Below, piece by piece: positions 22,863 to 34,118 of a stretch of 64,000 nucleotides of DNA. The notes beneath the pieces were generated by a model. That model saw only the letters and a program-made list of their open reading frames with translations. It made no database searches and was not told the origin of the DNA. Within the stretch, counting starts at the first letter, position 1. Each line of letters begins with the position of its first letter. The position numbers and the translations under genes are program-made. The stretch is taken from the NCBI GenBank assembly GCA_015501605.1, contig JADNRZ010000008.1, positions 1,550,001 through 1,614,000 on the forward strand, in the 5' to 3' direction. The stretch comes from Panaeolus papilionaceus. Taxonomy: Eukaryota > Basidiomycota > Agaricomycetes > Agaricales.

Positions 22863-25030
22863 ATGGACAGGAGTGAGTCGTTGCTTTATTCTCTCTCAAT
22901 ACAATTCTGAGCGTTGCATCTTTAGAAATTGTTGATCTTAGCGATGCTGAACTCGCCTCCCTTGGATTTTTGGGAGATGGTGAGTCTCTTCCCTTCTGCA
23001 GTGCCATCCCTTACTTATTACTGACCATCCACCTTGCAGCTGCTTCCCCTGGAATGATTAAAATTGTCGAAGCAATTAAAGCCCATCCCGGACAACTAGG
23101 ATGTCAGCCCTCTCATCTCCTATTTCTTTTCATGAACACTTACTCACACGCTCATTCTCAGATGTATCCTGCCTCATGCTTGACTGCCTGAAAAGGCAGC
23201 ACCCCCCTCCAAATCCCCAACAGGATGTGCCTAAGTCTACCCAGCCACCACCTAATGCTCCTAGGTTTCCCATCCGAGTCTCTCCTACCCACAGCTCCGA
23301 CTCCGATCATGATGTTCACACCCTTGTTGCTCCCCACCTAATCTCCAATTATGAAAGGCACTATTATTACCACGGAATCTCTAGGAACCCTCCGAAACTC
23401 CTCTACAGATCTGACCTGGAGACAAACCCATTCCCTATCCCTCAGCAAGGCACTCATTTCTCCAAGATTCCCTACAAGACCGTCAATGGCGTCTTCAACA
23501 CCCCTCTCAACCCCATCTGGGATACGCAAGTTTTTCCTCGGGTCTCAGCAGCGATGAAGACCCATGGTATCAAGTGGTCTTCAATTAATACCGCGCGTTT
23601 CACCACTGTCACGGATCACAACATTACCACTGGTCCGATTGTCATCTGGATTGCTGTCCGTCCAAACACAACCACTTCCGAGGCTCTTCGCGATGCAAGC
23701 CCTGCTATCCTTAACATCTTTACCAAATTCGAGATCATGGATGTCGTCCTGGAGTGGTATGAGGGAGAGATGCACCACCTGGCTGGCCCATCCCTTATGA
23801 ACGTTGTGAACCGAACCAACCCCACATTTGGCTTGAATCACGCTTTCAATACAGGCTTGGGGATCCCCATTGCCAGGGAGTCGGACGGCGCCCAGGGCAC
23901 ACTCACCTTCCTGTTCAAGGAAATGAAGACGAAGGAGGGGAAGGTTAGCGACAGGGTCCTTGGCGTGACGAACAAGCATGTGGCCTGCAAGGTCACAACA
24001 GAGGACTACGAATTTAACGGGACTGATCCGCAGTACATTCTTGTATGTGGTGAAGAGCGCCTCCAACGTGCCATTGCGCAGATTGAGAAGGCCATCAGCA
24101 CAGGCCTACGCAACGCTGTCAAACTCGTTGAAGAGGTTTCTGGGTTGGAGGCCAAGGTTGGAACACCTGCGGAGGACAGCAGGTCCCTAAGGCGGATCAG
24201 GACCGAACTAAAGGACCTGGAAGAAGACAATATGCTGCTGGAGACCTTTTTGAACGAAATCAATCGTGAGTGGCAGAATGGTGAATCGCGAAGGTTAGGC
24301 ATTGTCGAGTGGGCACCAAAGATATCCGTCGATGTGGACCACTGCTGCTATACCAGGGACCTTGCCACAATTGTCATTGATCCGTACAAGCTGGTGAATT
24401 TTGAGAGGAATGTAATTGATCTCGGTGAGTCCTGTTCTTCCTCTCCTGCTCCCTTGCCCTTCCACCTTCCATGCTCTGTTGTTCAAAATCTCACGTACTA
24501 ACTTACTAATACCCGACTTTTCAGGAGACAAGTTTACAACCAGTGAGCTTGAAGATCGCTTCTGGCCTCATGATGCCACTCGTCAGGGCAACACGATCCC
24601 TGTTGACCACCAGCTCCCCATCTTGCGTGCTCTCCCTCATAGCCTCACCATCCAACCAGACACCGTGGACGAGCGTGGGGAACCCCTTTACGTTGTCGGG
24701 AAATATGGCAATGCCACTAATCTTACCTTGGGATGTTACTCTGCTATGTCAGGCTACAAATGCAACGAGTTTGAGGAAGAGTCCAGGGAGGTTGCAGTCT
24801 ACAATTATACCAAAAATCAAGGGCATGACTTGGAGACCCACAATGATTTCTCTGACTATGGAGATTCTGGCTCCCTGATCTTCACTGGCTCTGGCGATGG
24901 ACTTGCTATGTTACACTCTGGAACGCCCTATGGTACCCACAGTCATGTTACTTTTGGGACTCCTCTGTGGTGGGTCATGGAACAGATCCGTACCAGGTAT
25001 CCTTTTGCTGAGTTCTATGGCATCAACTGA
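22863..25030 (+). CDS. Trypsin-like serine peptidase homologue, 631 aa
   Basis: Five exons with consistent phases: 22863-22872, 22926-22979, 23040-23102, 23162-24424 and 24525-25030. After a short N-terminal helical region (IVDLSDAELASLGFLGD, MIKIVEAIKAHPGQLG) and a Pro-rich linker comes an alpha/beta segment (KWSSINTARFTTVTDHN, GPIVIWIAVRPNTT). The peptidase part follows. The likely triad is His in GVTNKHVACK, Asp in TRDLATIVID and Ser in SDYGDSGSLIF. A coiled-coil insert (LKDLEEDNMLLETFLNEIN) separates His and Asp. There is no signal peptide, so it should be intracellular. I recognise this as an expanded agaricomycete family of uncharacterised serine-peptidase-like proteins. Activity is inferred from the triad only. 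It lies between the Slm1 relic and degenerate sequence, in a rearranged part of the window. Confidence 0.8.
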
Positions 25031-25285
25031 AACGACAAGTGAGCAAGCTTGAGCACATCCAGATACCATCATGCTTTCCCACATCAGCCACTCTCATAGT
25101 GTACTTTTCTCGCAAGCAATACCATGTACAATAAAAATCGATTAAGGTATAATACAATCAAAGTATAATACATACAACAATTTGCATCAGGTCAAAGTTG
25201 GTCCAACGTTGTCGCCCATGCATACAGTTCAATCAAAAACTGATTAAAAGAAATTTCTTCGTTGTTGATATTGTTGAAAAAAAGC
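25031..25285. other. 3' flank of the peptidase gene
   Basis: AT-rich, with AATAAAAATCG-like polyadenylation context near 25130. No gene is seen. Confidence 0.35.
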
Positions 25286-26839
25286 TCATTCAAGTCGTAG
25301 TCTATCATGCATCGTGCATGACACCTCCAGCTTCAGGTGAGAAAACATAAATAGATCTAGAGCAGTAATCCAAGTTTTAAGTAACTGACACGCCAGCTGC
25401 ACCCCCGGTCGTTGTTGTCCCCGTCCCCGCCGCCGCCGCAGTCCCGCTTGTCGCATCCATGGCCGTAGCGGTGGTAGTAGTGGCAGTAGAAACCCTCCTC
25501 GCCGGCGCCCTCGTCGCACTCGCATTCCATTCATCCACAAACAACGTCCTCCCAACCCCGCAGCCACTGCATTACTCATCTTCCTCACATCCTCACTCAT
25601 TTTCCTCGCCGGAACACCCAGGCCTTCTTTCTTTCTTTCTTTTGCTTCTTTTTCGGGGCTGACCCGCCCTCCGCTCCTCCTCCTGTCGTATCGTCCATGG
25701 GGTCATCTCCTCCTCCACCCCCAATAGCACCTGTAGTAACACCAGCGGAGGAGGACAAGCCGTATGCACCGAGCCTCACCGCCATCTCATCCTCTCTCCG
25801 CTTCTCAAGCGCAGCAATCTGCTCCTGTCACCGAGGTGGTGGTGGTTAACTTGTCGTATTATTTAAGACCGGAACAAGGTTCATCACCTCCTCCGTCCTA
25901 TCTTCAGATTTAACAACCACCGACCCAACTTCACCGGTCCTCCTACCCATCCTACCCCTCCAGCTGCCGCTGCCGCCGTCGTATTCCCCACCCCATGTAC
26001 CGTCCCAAAAACATCCTCATCATCCCCACCTTCCTGTCCCACCTGCTCTCCTTCCTATGCTTAGCCGCCCTAATCATCCCCTCCACCTACTCCTGCATCC
26101 TCGCCCCAACGCTAGCACCATATAAACAACACTTCCTCTGGTATTTTGGAGACTTTGTGGTGAGTGAGCCCGATATCGCACCGCAGCTGAGAGAAACTGC
26201 ATCTCAAATGCCAGTCTTTGAGGCTGTTTGCGGGTGCGAACTTCGTAGACTTTGTAGGATTGTTGCGTGCTGTAGGCTGTGCGTTTGTGGGTCGTGCATG
26301 CGTTGTGGGGATTCTTCGGCCTGTAGGGATTAAATAGATTTAATTCAACCATTTCCTCAAAAGAAAAGGAACCACAACTCACTCTTCAATCAACCCCCAC
26401 ACTCCCCAAATGCGTCACTCAACGGAGCAATATTCCTGTCCCCCGTCATGACTACCCGCATTCGCCACCGCTTTCACATTCGTCGTCGCACCCCCCGCTC
26501 TGCCCCGCCGCGGTAGTAGTGAGACTATCCCTGCTCGTCTGATATGACGTGGAAGCGTTGTGGTCGTCGTGTTTGTGTTCGTGCACGCAGACATACCTGC
26601 ACTCTCCGACTGAGTCCAATAAGTCTGCCGAACCATCGGTGTAGGTGTCTGCCCTTATCCTACCTGCCCCACCTGTGTCGTGGACAGTATCGCTCCTGCC
26701 GTTGGAGCAGCACCAGGAGCGGGCATTACCAGTGCAGTCATGGACGGTGTACTCGACATCTTCATGAGCGTAGTAGTGATGGGGGTAGCACCTGCATGTG
26801 TACCGGTGGGGTGGGGTAGGGGTTGTGATTGGATTCCCT
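25286..26839 (-). pseudogene. Low-complexity coding-like remains, not recognised
   Basis: The minus strand carries fragments with coding character: a helical segment EQIAALEKRREDEMAVRLG, a Gly/Asp-rich stretch, a basic stretch APKKKQKKERKK, then SEDVRKMSNAVAAGLG, and upstream Thr/Ala-rich pieces (TPSMTALVMPAPGAAPTAG, QTPTPMVRQTYWTQSESAG). They sit in different frames with stops between them, and I find no splice sites that join them well. It may be one degraded gene whose 5' part was cut by the CC-2 duplicate that begins at about 26840. No function is proposed. Confidence 0.3.
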
Positions 26840-28339
26840 TATTTTCTTTTACGTCGCGTATCGGGACACACGTTAGCATTGTTGGTTTTACTGCCATTAC
26901 TCATTTTGGCGCTGGGAAGACTGCCAATCTTTGGAGATAGTGACGCCCTCACCAATGTTCTTGTTCAGTTGTTGGGCGAGTCGACAAACAAGGTTGATTC
27001 TGTCGGAGAAATTGTTCAGGAGGAGCTCTTGGATGGTCACAGCGTCGCCTTTAAGTCCGGCAGTCATGAACACATTCGTGAACATTTCTATCAGACCAAC
27101 CGAGATATCTGGTGTTGGCACAAACATGCGTTGCAGGTGTGTGCGAGTCAATTGCCGCCATCGTCCAGATACAGCTTGTTCTTCTGTAAAATGGATCAAC
27201 AGGTGAGCTTGTTTCATCACCATCTAATTGATTCAGTGACATACCTGTCTCCCTAACCCGTGCATAGATCTCGCTCAGCATGTGTTCGTCGTCCTGGCTC
27301 TCGAAGCACCAAGAAGAAATCGCCCAGTGGACGTAGGCTGTCATGCCAGCTTGAAGAGCAATTTGGATCAAGATGGGGTCTTCGTAATGCTCCGAGGTCT
27401 TCAACAGCTCCGTCAATCGAGGACCAATATATTCTTCAGTCCTCGCATCTGCCTCCCTCATCTCATTTGACTCCAATTCCTTGCCGCCCGGTTGAAGCTT
27501 CTTCTCCTCGATCTGCAAACCCTCAGCCATAGTCGCGGCCGTCTGCATGACTTCCGCGTTCAGCTCCTCCACCAACCGAATGACATCTGCACCAGAAGTC
27601 TGGTCAGCTTTAGTCAAGAATGTCTGTGCGCCCTTCAACTCGGTTGTCCGCCTGCGCAGCAACTCTGCTGTGTCCTCAAACTCTCCCTTGACATGCGCCA
27701 GCTCGGCCTCCAACTTCTGATTGAGTGTTGTGAGTTGGTTGACCTTGTCGGACAAGGTTCGGTTCTGGCGTTTGAGGGTCTCGGTCTCGCGTTCTTGCTC
27801 TTGTAGCTTGGCGCGTATTCGCTCCTGCTGGTCGAAACTGGATTTGAGCGCTTTCTTCTTTTCCTCCACCTCGGCTTGTCTCTCGTCCAGCGAAATTCGG
27901 AGTAAGCTCAGGTCTTTCTGCTGTCGCCTACATGTGTCCTGATCGAGTTCCCGCGATTGTTGGAACATTCTGCGAGTTGGAGGTTCTATTCATTGCTGAT
28001 GGTGCACCGTTCCATTCCCATACAATGGAAGACAGTGTCGGTTCCGAAGGCCTAATAAACGACCAAGAACACGTCGTTTGCACCACCGACCTCGGTCTTG
28101 TCCGAGCAGAAAAAATCTCGGGTACAGTTGGAGATTGGCATGAAGCTGTACTCTTCAAGCCAAAAGTCGTGCTTCATTCAGGACTTGCGGGGTTGATTGG
28201 TGAACAGGCCATGTTCTAAACGTGGACGACCTGGACATTTTGGACACATCTTTGGATATTTCCTTTATTTAAACAGTCCTATAAGATTTTATGTATCCCT
28301 TCGTCAATATATCGATTAAAACCATTATAATTTGAATTA
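26840..28339. pseudogene. Duplicate of CC-2 with inverted 1,026-bp core
   Basis: Three blocks match the CC-2 locus. 26840-26940 is forward and equals the membrane-anchor region (16162-16263). 26941-27966 is the reverse complement of 16264-17289. 27967-28339 is forward again and equals 17290 onwards, through the stop codon and about 120 bp of 3' flank. The inverted block has the same length as its source, 1,026 bp. The gene's first 16 or so codons are missing. On the minus strand the inverted block has a fresh ATG at 27968 (MFQQSRELDQD). It reads through the coiled coil, the conserved intron and part of the distal domain before an unrelated tail, TISKDWQSSQRQNE. It therefore lacks the anchor and the last 85 or so residues. 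Only a handful of substitutions are visible, so the copy is young. The block ends about 150 bp before CCT8. Confidence 0.9.
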
Positions 28340-28490
28340 TATGACTTACCTGTATTTCTACGTCGACAATTTATGATGGTGGGCAGAAGAAAAGTTGTTA
28401 CCGATGTGGCTGTGCTGATATGATGCTGTGTTGGCTGCAGAGCTTGTCGAGATCGAGTCTTGTCTTGAACCACATCTACAATCCTACAAA

Positions 28491-30502
28491 ATGTCGTTAA
28501 AAGTACCAAAATCCAACAACCTTCAGCTCTTCAAGGATGGTTACAAGCATCTGCAAGGATTGGATGAAGCTGTGCTGCGCAACATCCAAGCAGTGAATGA
28601 GTTATCAGATCTTGTGAGGACGAGTTTCGGTCCTAATGGCGCGTTTTTTTCACGTCTTTTATCCTTGAACGCGTCTTAATTATTGAGTTTAATTATAGGC
28701 AGAAACAAACTGCTCATTAACCATCTTGGACGTCTTTTTGTGACCTCTGATGCGGCGACGATAATTCGAGAGATCGAGGTCGTTCATCCCGCCGCTAAAC
28801 TATTAGTCATGGCGTCGCAAGCACAGGAAGCTGAGGTGCGTTGAATTATTATAGATTTTAATAAAGGTATTAAAACTTTGAAATATTAGATGGGAGATGC
28901 CACGAATATGGTTCTGATCCTTGCTGGCGAACTTTTGAAAAAAGCAGAGAATCTGCTTATTATGGGACTTCATCCAAGTGAAGTGATCAAAGGTTATGAA
29001 CTCGCGTCGATAAAAGCTCAAGCAGAACTTGAAAGTGCGTATCTTATTTTCTAAATTGTGGTCACCATGATCTGATCTCGATATAGAGCTCCCAACGATT
29101 AACCTCCCTTCACCCATGACACCTGCTTCTCTTGCGGAAGCACTCAAACCCGCTATCGCATCCAAGCAATACGGATCTGAAGACAAATTGGCTGCTCTCG
29201 TGGCTGAGGCTGCCCTTTCAATTATGCCCCAAAACAACAAAAACTTCAACGTCGACAATGTCCGTGTCGTGAAGATCATGGGAGGTAGTTTGGCTGGAAG
29301 CAGAGTTGTCCAGGGTATGGTGTTTGGGAGGGAACCTGAAGGTTAGTATTTTATCTCTTAACAAAGATTTACGACTCTAAAGTGTTGCATAGGCTCTATC
29401 ACGAAGGTTAAAAAGGCCAAGGTCGCTGTCTTCACTTGCGCGTTGGATATCTCCCAAACAGAAACCAAGGGCACAGTGCTGATTAAAAACGCAACGGACA
29501 TGCTCAACTTTACCACTGGTGAAGAGAAGCAGCTAGAAAAGGTACGTCCTCTGCACAATCGTATCATCTTTTGAAGCACACTCATTTTGTTCAGATCGTC
29601 AAAGAAATCGCCGATTCTGGCATCAAAGTCATCATCGCCGGTTCAACGGTTGGAGACCTTGCGCTACACTATCTCAACCGATTCGGCATCGCCGTCCTCA
29701 AAGTCCTCTCCAAATTCGAGCTTCGCAGACTATGCCGCGTCGTTGGCGCAACACCCCTCGCCCGTGTCGGTGCCCCAACCCCTGAAGAAGCCGGTATGGT
29801 CGACGTCTTCGAGACCATCGAGATCGGTGGCGACAGAGTAACAGTCCTACGTCAACTCGGCGCCCAGGATGAAGGTTACGACCCTACATCAGGCGAAAAG
29901 ACAAGAACCGCGACGATCGTGCTGCGTGGTGCTACATCTAACCATCTGGATGATCTTGAGCGTGCGATTGATGATGGTGTCAATGTGATCAAGAGTTTGT
30001 TGAAGGATCCTAGACTCGTTCCTGGTGCTGGCGCTTCGGAGGTGGAGTTGGCGAGGCGCGTGGATGAGTATGGGAGTGGTTTACGAGGACTTGCGCAGCA
30101 TGCTGTGAAGAAGTTCTCTAATGCTCTCGAAGTTATTCCTAGGACGCTTGCGGAGAATGCTTTGGGTGGTGCTGAGGGCAATGAGGTTCTCAGCCGTCTG
30201 TGGGCTAAGCACGAGCAGAGGGGTGGCGAGACCTGGGGTGTTGATGTTGAGGTAAATTTTTTTCTTTATCAACACGTGTAAAAATTCTAAAGCTTTAATT
30301 CTTCGTCCAGGCTGAGACAGATGGCACTCTGCAAGCCGACAAGCACAAGATCTGGGACTCACTCGCTGCCAAGAGCTGGGCAATCCGGTTAGCCGCTGAA
30401 GCTGCCAACTCCGTTTTGAGCGTGGACAGCATCATCATGAGCAAACCTGCTGGTGGACCCAAGGTTCCTCAGCAGGCGGGTAACTGGGACGAAGATGATT
30501 AG
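28491..30502 (+). CDS. CCT8: Chaperonin-containing TCP-1 subunit theta (CCT8), 560 aa
   Basis: Seven exons: 28491-28638, 28699-28835, 28890-29034, 29087-29341, 29393-29541, 29595-30251 and 30311-30502. All phases agree. The protein starts MSLKVPKSNNLQLFKDGYKH, as CCT theta subunits do. It carries the group II chaperonin motifs: RTSFGPNGRNKLLINHLG, SDAATIIREIEVVHPAAKLL, MGDATNMVLILAGELL, the apical region KVKKAKVAVFTCALDI, and the equatorial GAGASEVELARRVDEYG. The length matches yeast Cct8 (568 aa). It forms one of eight positions in each ring of the cytosolic TRiC/CCT ATPase, which folds actin and tubulin. Intron 1 (28639-28698) appears to use a GC donor (GCGCGT), the only option that restores the invariant GPNGRNK. 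The upstream region was invaded by the CC-2 duplicate. Confidence 0.95.
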
Positions 30503-30640
30503 TCGAGTCCTTTCCTTACTCCGCCATGTTCTTCTCTACACCCCTTACCGTAGACTACTTCAGCTAACCTCCAAATGCAATGTAATATCCTAACATCATT
30601 GATTTTCCTTTTCGTTATCTTATCATTTAGTTGCATCTGC

Positions 30641-30648
30641 ATCTAATC
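30641..30648 (+). repeat. 8-bp target-site duplication, left copy (MITE)
   Basis: ATCTAATC abuts the left terminus and is repeated exactly at 31379-31386. Confidence 0.88.
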
Positions 30649-31378
30649 TAGTGTGGCCGTTGGTTTGCTCAAAGCGGGCTCCTGACCGAAGCTGAGCCAA
30701 AATTAACCGAGCTGAGCTGGTGATGACAGCTTGTCGTCATCAGTGGTTCAGCTCAGTTTTAGGCTAGCCTTTCCCTGATTCGAGCTGGTTGAGCTTCCGC
30801 TTCATGCCTTGCTATGGAAAAGGCCCAAAGGGACACAAAAACAGACTCCCAACACCCCTTCCAGTCCACCTCATCTTCTCAAACTTAAGCATGCTGCTTT
30901 ATTAAAGGCCTTTTGAATGTGAGGAGGGATACGTAGAAACCTATTTGCCATAAACTTAACACAGGCATGAATTTTTAAATCAGCTCCTTTCATTTCCCAA
31001 CCGTGGGAGTTCAAGTTTGTCATCCATTCAATCCAATCCTTGTGCACCTCTTCATCCTTCTCGTCTTTTCAACCACTTCCCCAAGAATGACTGCTTCACC
31101 CAATCTTGCTCTTCATTGCACAACCAAGCATAAGTATCCATCCTGGGACATTGAATTAATAATAATAGTAGCGGAGGCAAACGGTGAATTATCTTATATC
31201 CTAATCTACCAAATATGTATAGTATCTAAATTGTGAACTGACAGCTGAACCAGCTTGAGCTTGAGCTAAGGAAACATGAACGTACATCAAGTAGCTTCGG
31301 AACCGGTTCAAACTCCAGGCACCAGAAAGCTGGTGTGAGCAAGCGAAAACTGAACGGAGCTGAGCTGCGGCCACACTA
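30649..31378. mobile_element. Non-autonomous hAT-type MITE, 730 bp
   Basis: Starts TAGTGTGGCCG and ends with the exact inverse, CGGCCACACTA (11-bp terminal inverted repeat), with subterminal GAGCTGAGCT-type repeats, inside a perfect 8-bp target duplication. There is no transposase-like frame. The termini differ from those of the hAT element at 18045-19681 by one base in the first 11 (TAGTGTTGCCG), so one transposase family may mobilise both. It lies between CCT8 and the next gene and interrupts neither. Confidence 0.88.
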
Positions 31379-31386
31379 ATCTAATC
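31379..31386 (+). repeat. 8-bp target-site duplication, right copy (MITE)
   Basis: Exact copy of ATCTAATC immediately outside the right terminus. Confidence 0.88.
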
Positions 31387-31534
31387 TTAGAGATGCGTGG
31401 GGACATACAGTCGCGTATATTGACCCTGCACTGTTCCTGCTTTCCTCGTTGCCAACTTCATCAGCGTCCCTGTATGGGCCATGCCCGTCCTTATCAGCTC
31501 CTAATAATAATTACAAACCAAATTCATCTAAAAT

Positions 31535-34118
31535 ATGGGTAAATCTAAAGCGAAGGGCTTCAAGCTCAAGGTTAGTGATCCCCACTACGCCATCGAGCCT
31601 AGAGCAGAGTGGCGCCCATCTTGACTCGTTCAGCACCCTCAGTTTGCTTGTGGACTTAACTTTGATTCGTTCCATTTCAGCAATACAAAGTCCCGTCAAC
31701 TAAATGGGTAGTTCTCGTCAATGCATGGGGCTTTGATGGACAATACACACAAGAGAGATTCAATCAAATCTGCGTTTGGTTTGAGTTTTTGTTAAGGGTC
31801 GAGTATCCGAAGTTTGCAAGAGTGAAGACTGTGTACTATCAGAAGACGGTATGTGAATCCTTTAAATTATTGGACTCGAAAAAATCTGATTATTTTGCTT
31901 TTTGGTAAATTGTCTTCCTTGACCACAGCATCATCGCTTTATCATCGAGCTTCCGAAGGAAATCGAGGGAATTGGACGATACCTTGGAGCATACCATGAT
32001 CAGTCATTCTTGAAGCAGGGATCTGCTCAAAAGCCAAATATGCAGGTTGTACTCTTGTATGAGTATAAATACGCTTCATTCGGCAGTCCTGCATCGACGA
32101 GTAAGTACAACATGCGTTCTCAATTTGGTTTCCAGCGTCCAATTTATTCGGGGTTCAACTTGAAATTATAACAACTCAACTCGGCTCAACTCACAACAAT
32201 CCTTGATTTTTCTTGTTTCATAGATTGGTCTGAAGCATACCCAACTTATGCAACCAAGGATATTCCTCCCGGCATACCTCTCAAATCCCTATTCGATCCT
32301 CCTCTTCCCGCACCAGCACCTCCCATAGATTGTCCCTATGCTCAGCCCAATCCACCCCGGGTTGCTGGTATAATATACGGACCACCAAAGCCAGAAGCAC
32401 TACCTTCTGTTTTTGATCCTAACCCAGTTGTCGAGGGAGGTGTTTCGGTTGCGAAATTCAAATCTCACCCTGAAGTAACGCATAGCAGCTCGGCTGTGCC
32501 CCGTGAAAACTTGGCTGGCCCAAGTCGAACCCATGCTCGCGATGAGGAAAGGTCCCCAGAGCCGTCTGGTTTTCATCTCCCTCAGGATTCAACTACAAGA
32601 ATTGAACGTCCTCCATCTGAAGATGCCATGGATGATGCTACATCAGCCGTGAGTTTCTCGCACTGCATCACTCTCAAGTCCTACCCTTGCTCATCTTCGT
32701 CATAGTATACGCCTTACAGACCCACGGCTCACTACACCCAAGAGCTACGTTCTCGTGTCGCGACAGAAAAAGGAAATGAAGGAGTAGCCACACCACCCCG
32801 TGTCATTCCAAAGGTGGACCCATATGAAGCAGGTAAACGTCTCGTCATCTCAATTTCATATGAAATTTAATGACAAATACGACTACGGTACAAAGACAGT
32901 GATGCTCAACAATTCCTTCAAGGGTCTTCTCAGCAAGACGATGACGCGGACGACTTTCTTGAAGGGTTAGGAATCTCGTCGACTTCGCACCAGACTCAGC
33001 AGTACTGGGACGACCCCGAACAGGCTGAATTCCCTGGCAATGAGGACAGTGATGATTATGAACCTTTGGCAGAAATGGAAGCAGCTGCTGCTGAATTGTT
33101 AGCCCTCATGGCTGGCCCACCAATGATGACACCTGATCTAGATTATGGTATGAGTCTTCTTGTTCTGATGGTTTGGAAATGTTTCCTAATTCTTTCGATA
33201 CAGAGGAAGAAACAGCTCCAGAACCACATGCTGAATTCGACGAGGAATCCGATCGTGTTGAACCAAAATCCGAAGAAATGGCGGTTTCTGTCAAACTTGA
33301 GCCGGTGGAAGAGGGTATGTCAGGTAAATCTTTTTAAGCTGATGAATGCACTCGAAGTTGACGTTGGCTATCTTTAGATTACGAGCCACCTCATGACCTA
33401 GTGGCCGCCATTGCAGCAGTCGCCGATTCTTCTCAATACGATGAAAGTACTGGTATTTTCAATTCGGAAGACACAAACACCGATACGGTTATGCACGAGC
33501 CAAAGAAAGAAGGTCAGCTTTGTGGTTTGCCTTCATCACTCTTCTGCTGATTGGCTCCTCTACGACATTTAGAATTTGTCCGAGTCAAATCAGAACCCAC
33601 CGATGATAACGATAGTGGCCATCTCCACCAGCATGTGAAATCTGAGCCTCAGGACGCTGATTGGAGAAGACATGACCCAGCTGGATTGCGCTTTGCAGAA
33701 GGTGGAGACCGCAAACAGATGAAGAATGAACATGATGATGTGGTTATACCAGGTCGAAATTGGGACAGAGCCAGAGATGTGCGTAGTTCGAGAGACGACC
33801 CACCTCGTGGTCAACGTGTGGGGCACCATCGTACAGAGTCTAACTCACGGTGGCGAGACCGCCGAGACGATGAACATCAATGGGGCAGAGATCAAAAACC
33901 GAAAGGTTGGAGGCATGGTAAGAATGACTTGTATTGAAGTATTCATCCCTCCACCCTCTGATACTTGCAAAGATTACAGTGACCACCATCAACATGACCG
34001 CAAACCCGTTACCAGCTTCAATAGATATGACAGCCGAGACAGGCATCAATATCGAAGAAGGTCACGCTCTCGGTCCCCTCCCAGACGACCCAAACTGGAA
34101 GATGGTTATAGGAGGTGA
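31535..34118 (+). CDS. Hypothetical nuclear-type protein with SUMO-like and RS motifs
   Basis: About ten exons. The start is MGKSKAKGFKLK, joined at 31681 to YKVPSTKWVVLVNAWGFDG. The first ~130 residues look folded (QICVWFEFLLRVEYPKFARV, KTHHRFIIELPKEIEGIGRY). The rest is disordered: Pro-rich (FDPPLPAPAPPIDCP), acidic (QDDDADDFLEGLG, NEDSDDYEPLAEMEAAAAEL), then VKLEPVEE, VKSEPTDD and VKSEPQDA, which fit the SUMO consensus psi-K-x-E. The C-terminus is Arg/Asp-rich and ends RRRSRSRSPPRRPKLEDGYRR-like, an RS-type tail. For the last intron I chose acceptor 33972 over one a few bases later because it keeps this RS tail (stop at 34118). I do not recognise the family. The composition suggests a nuclear RNA- or chromatin-associated protein, which is inference. 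Confidence 0.7.
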
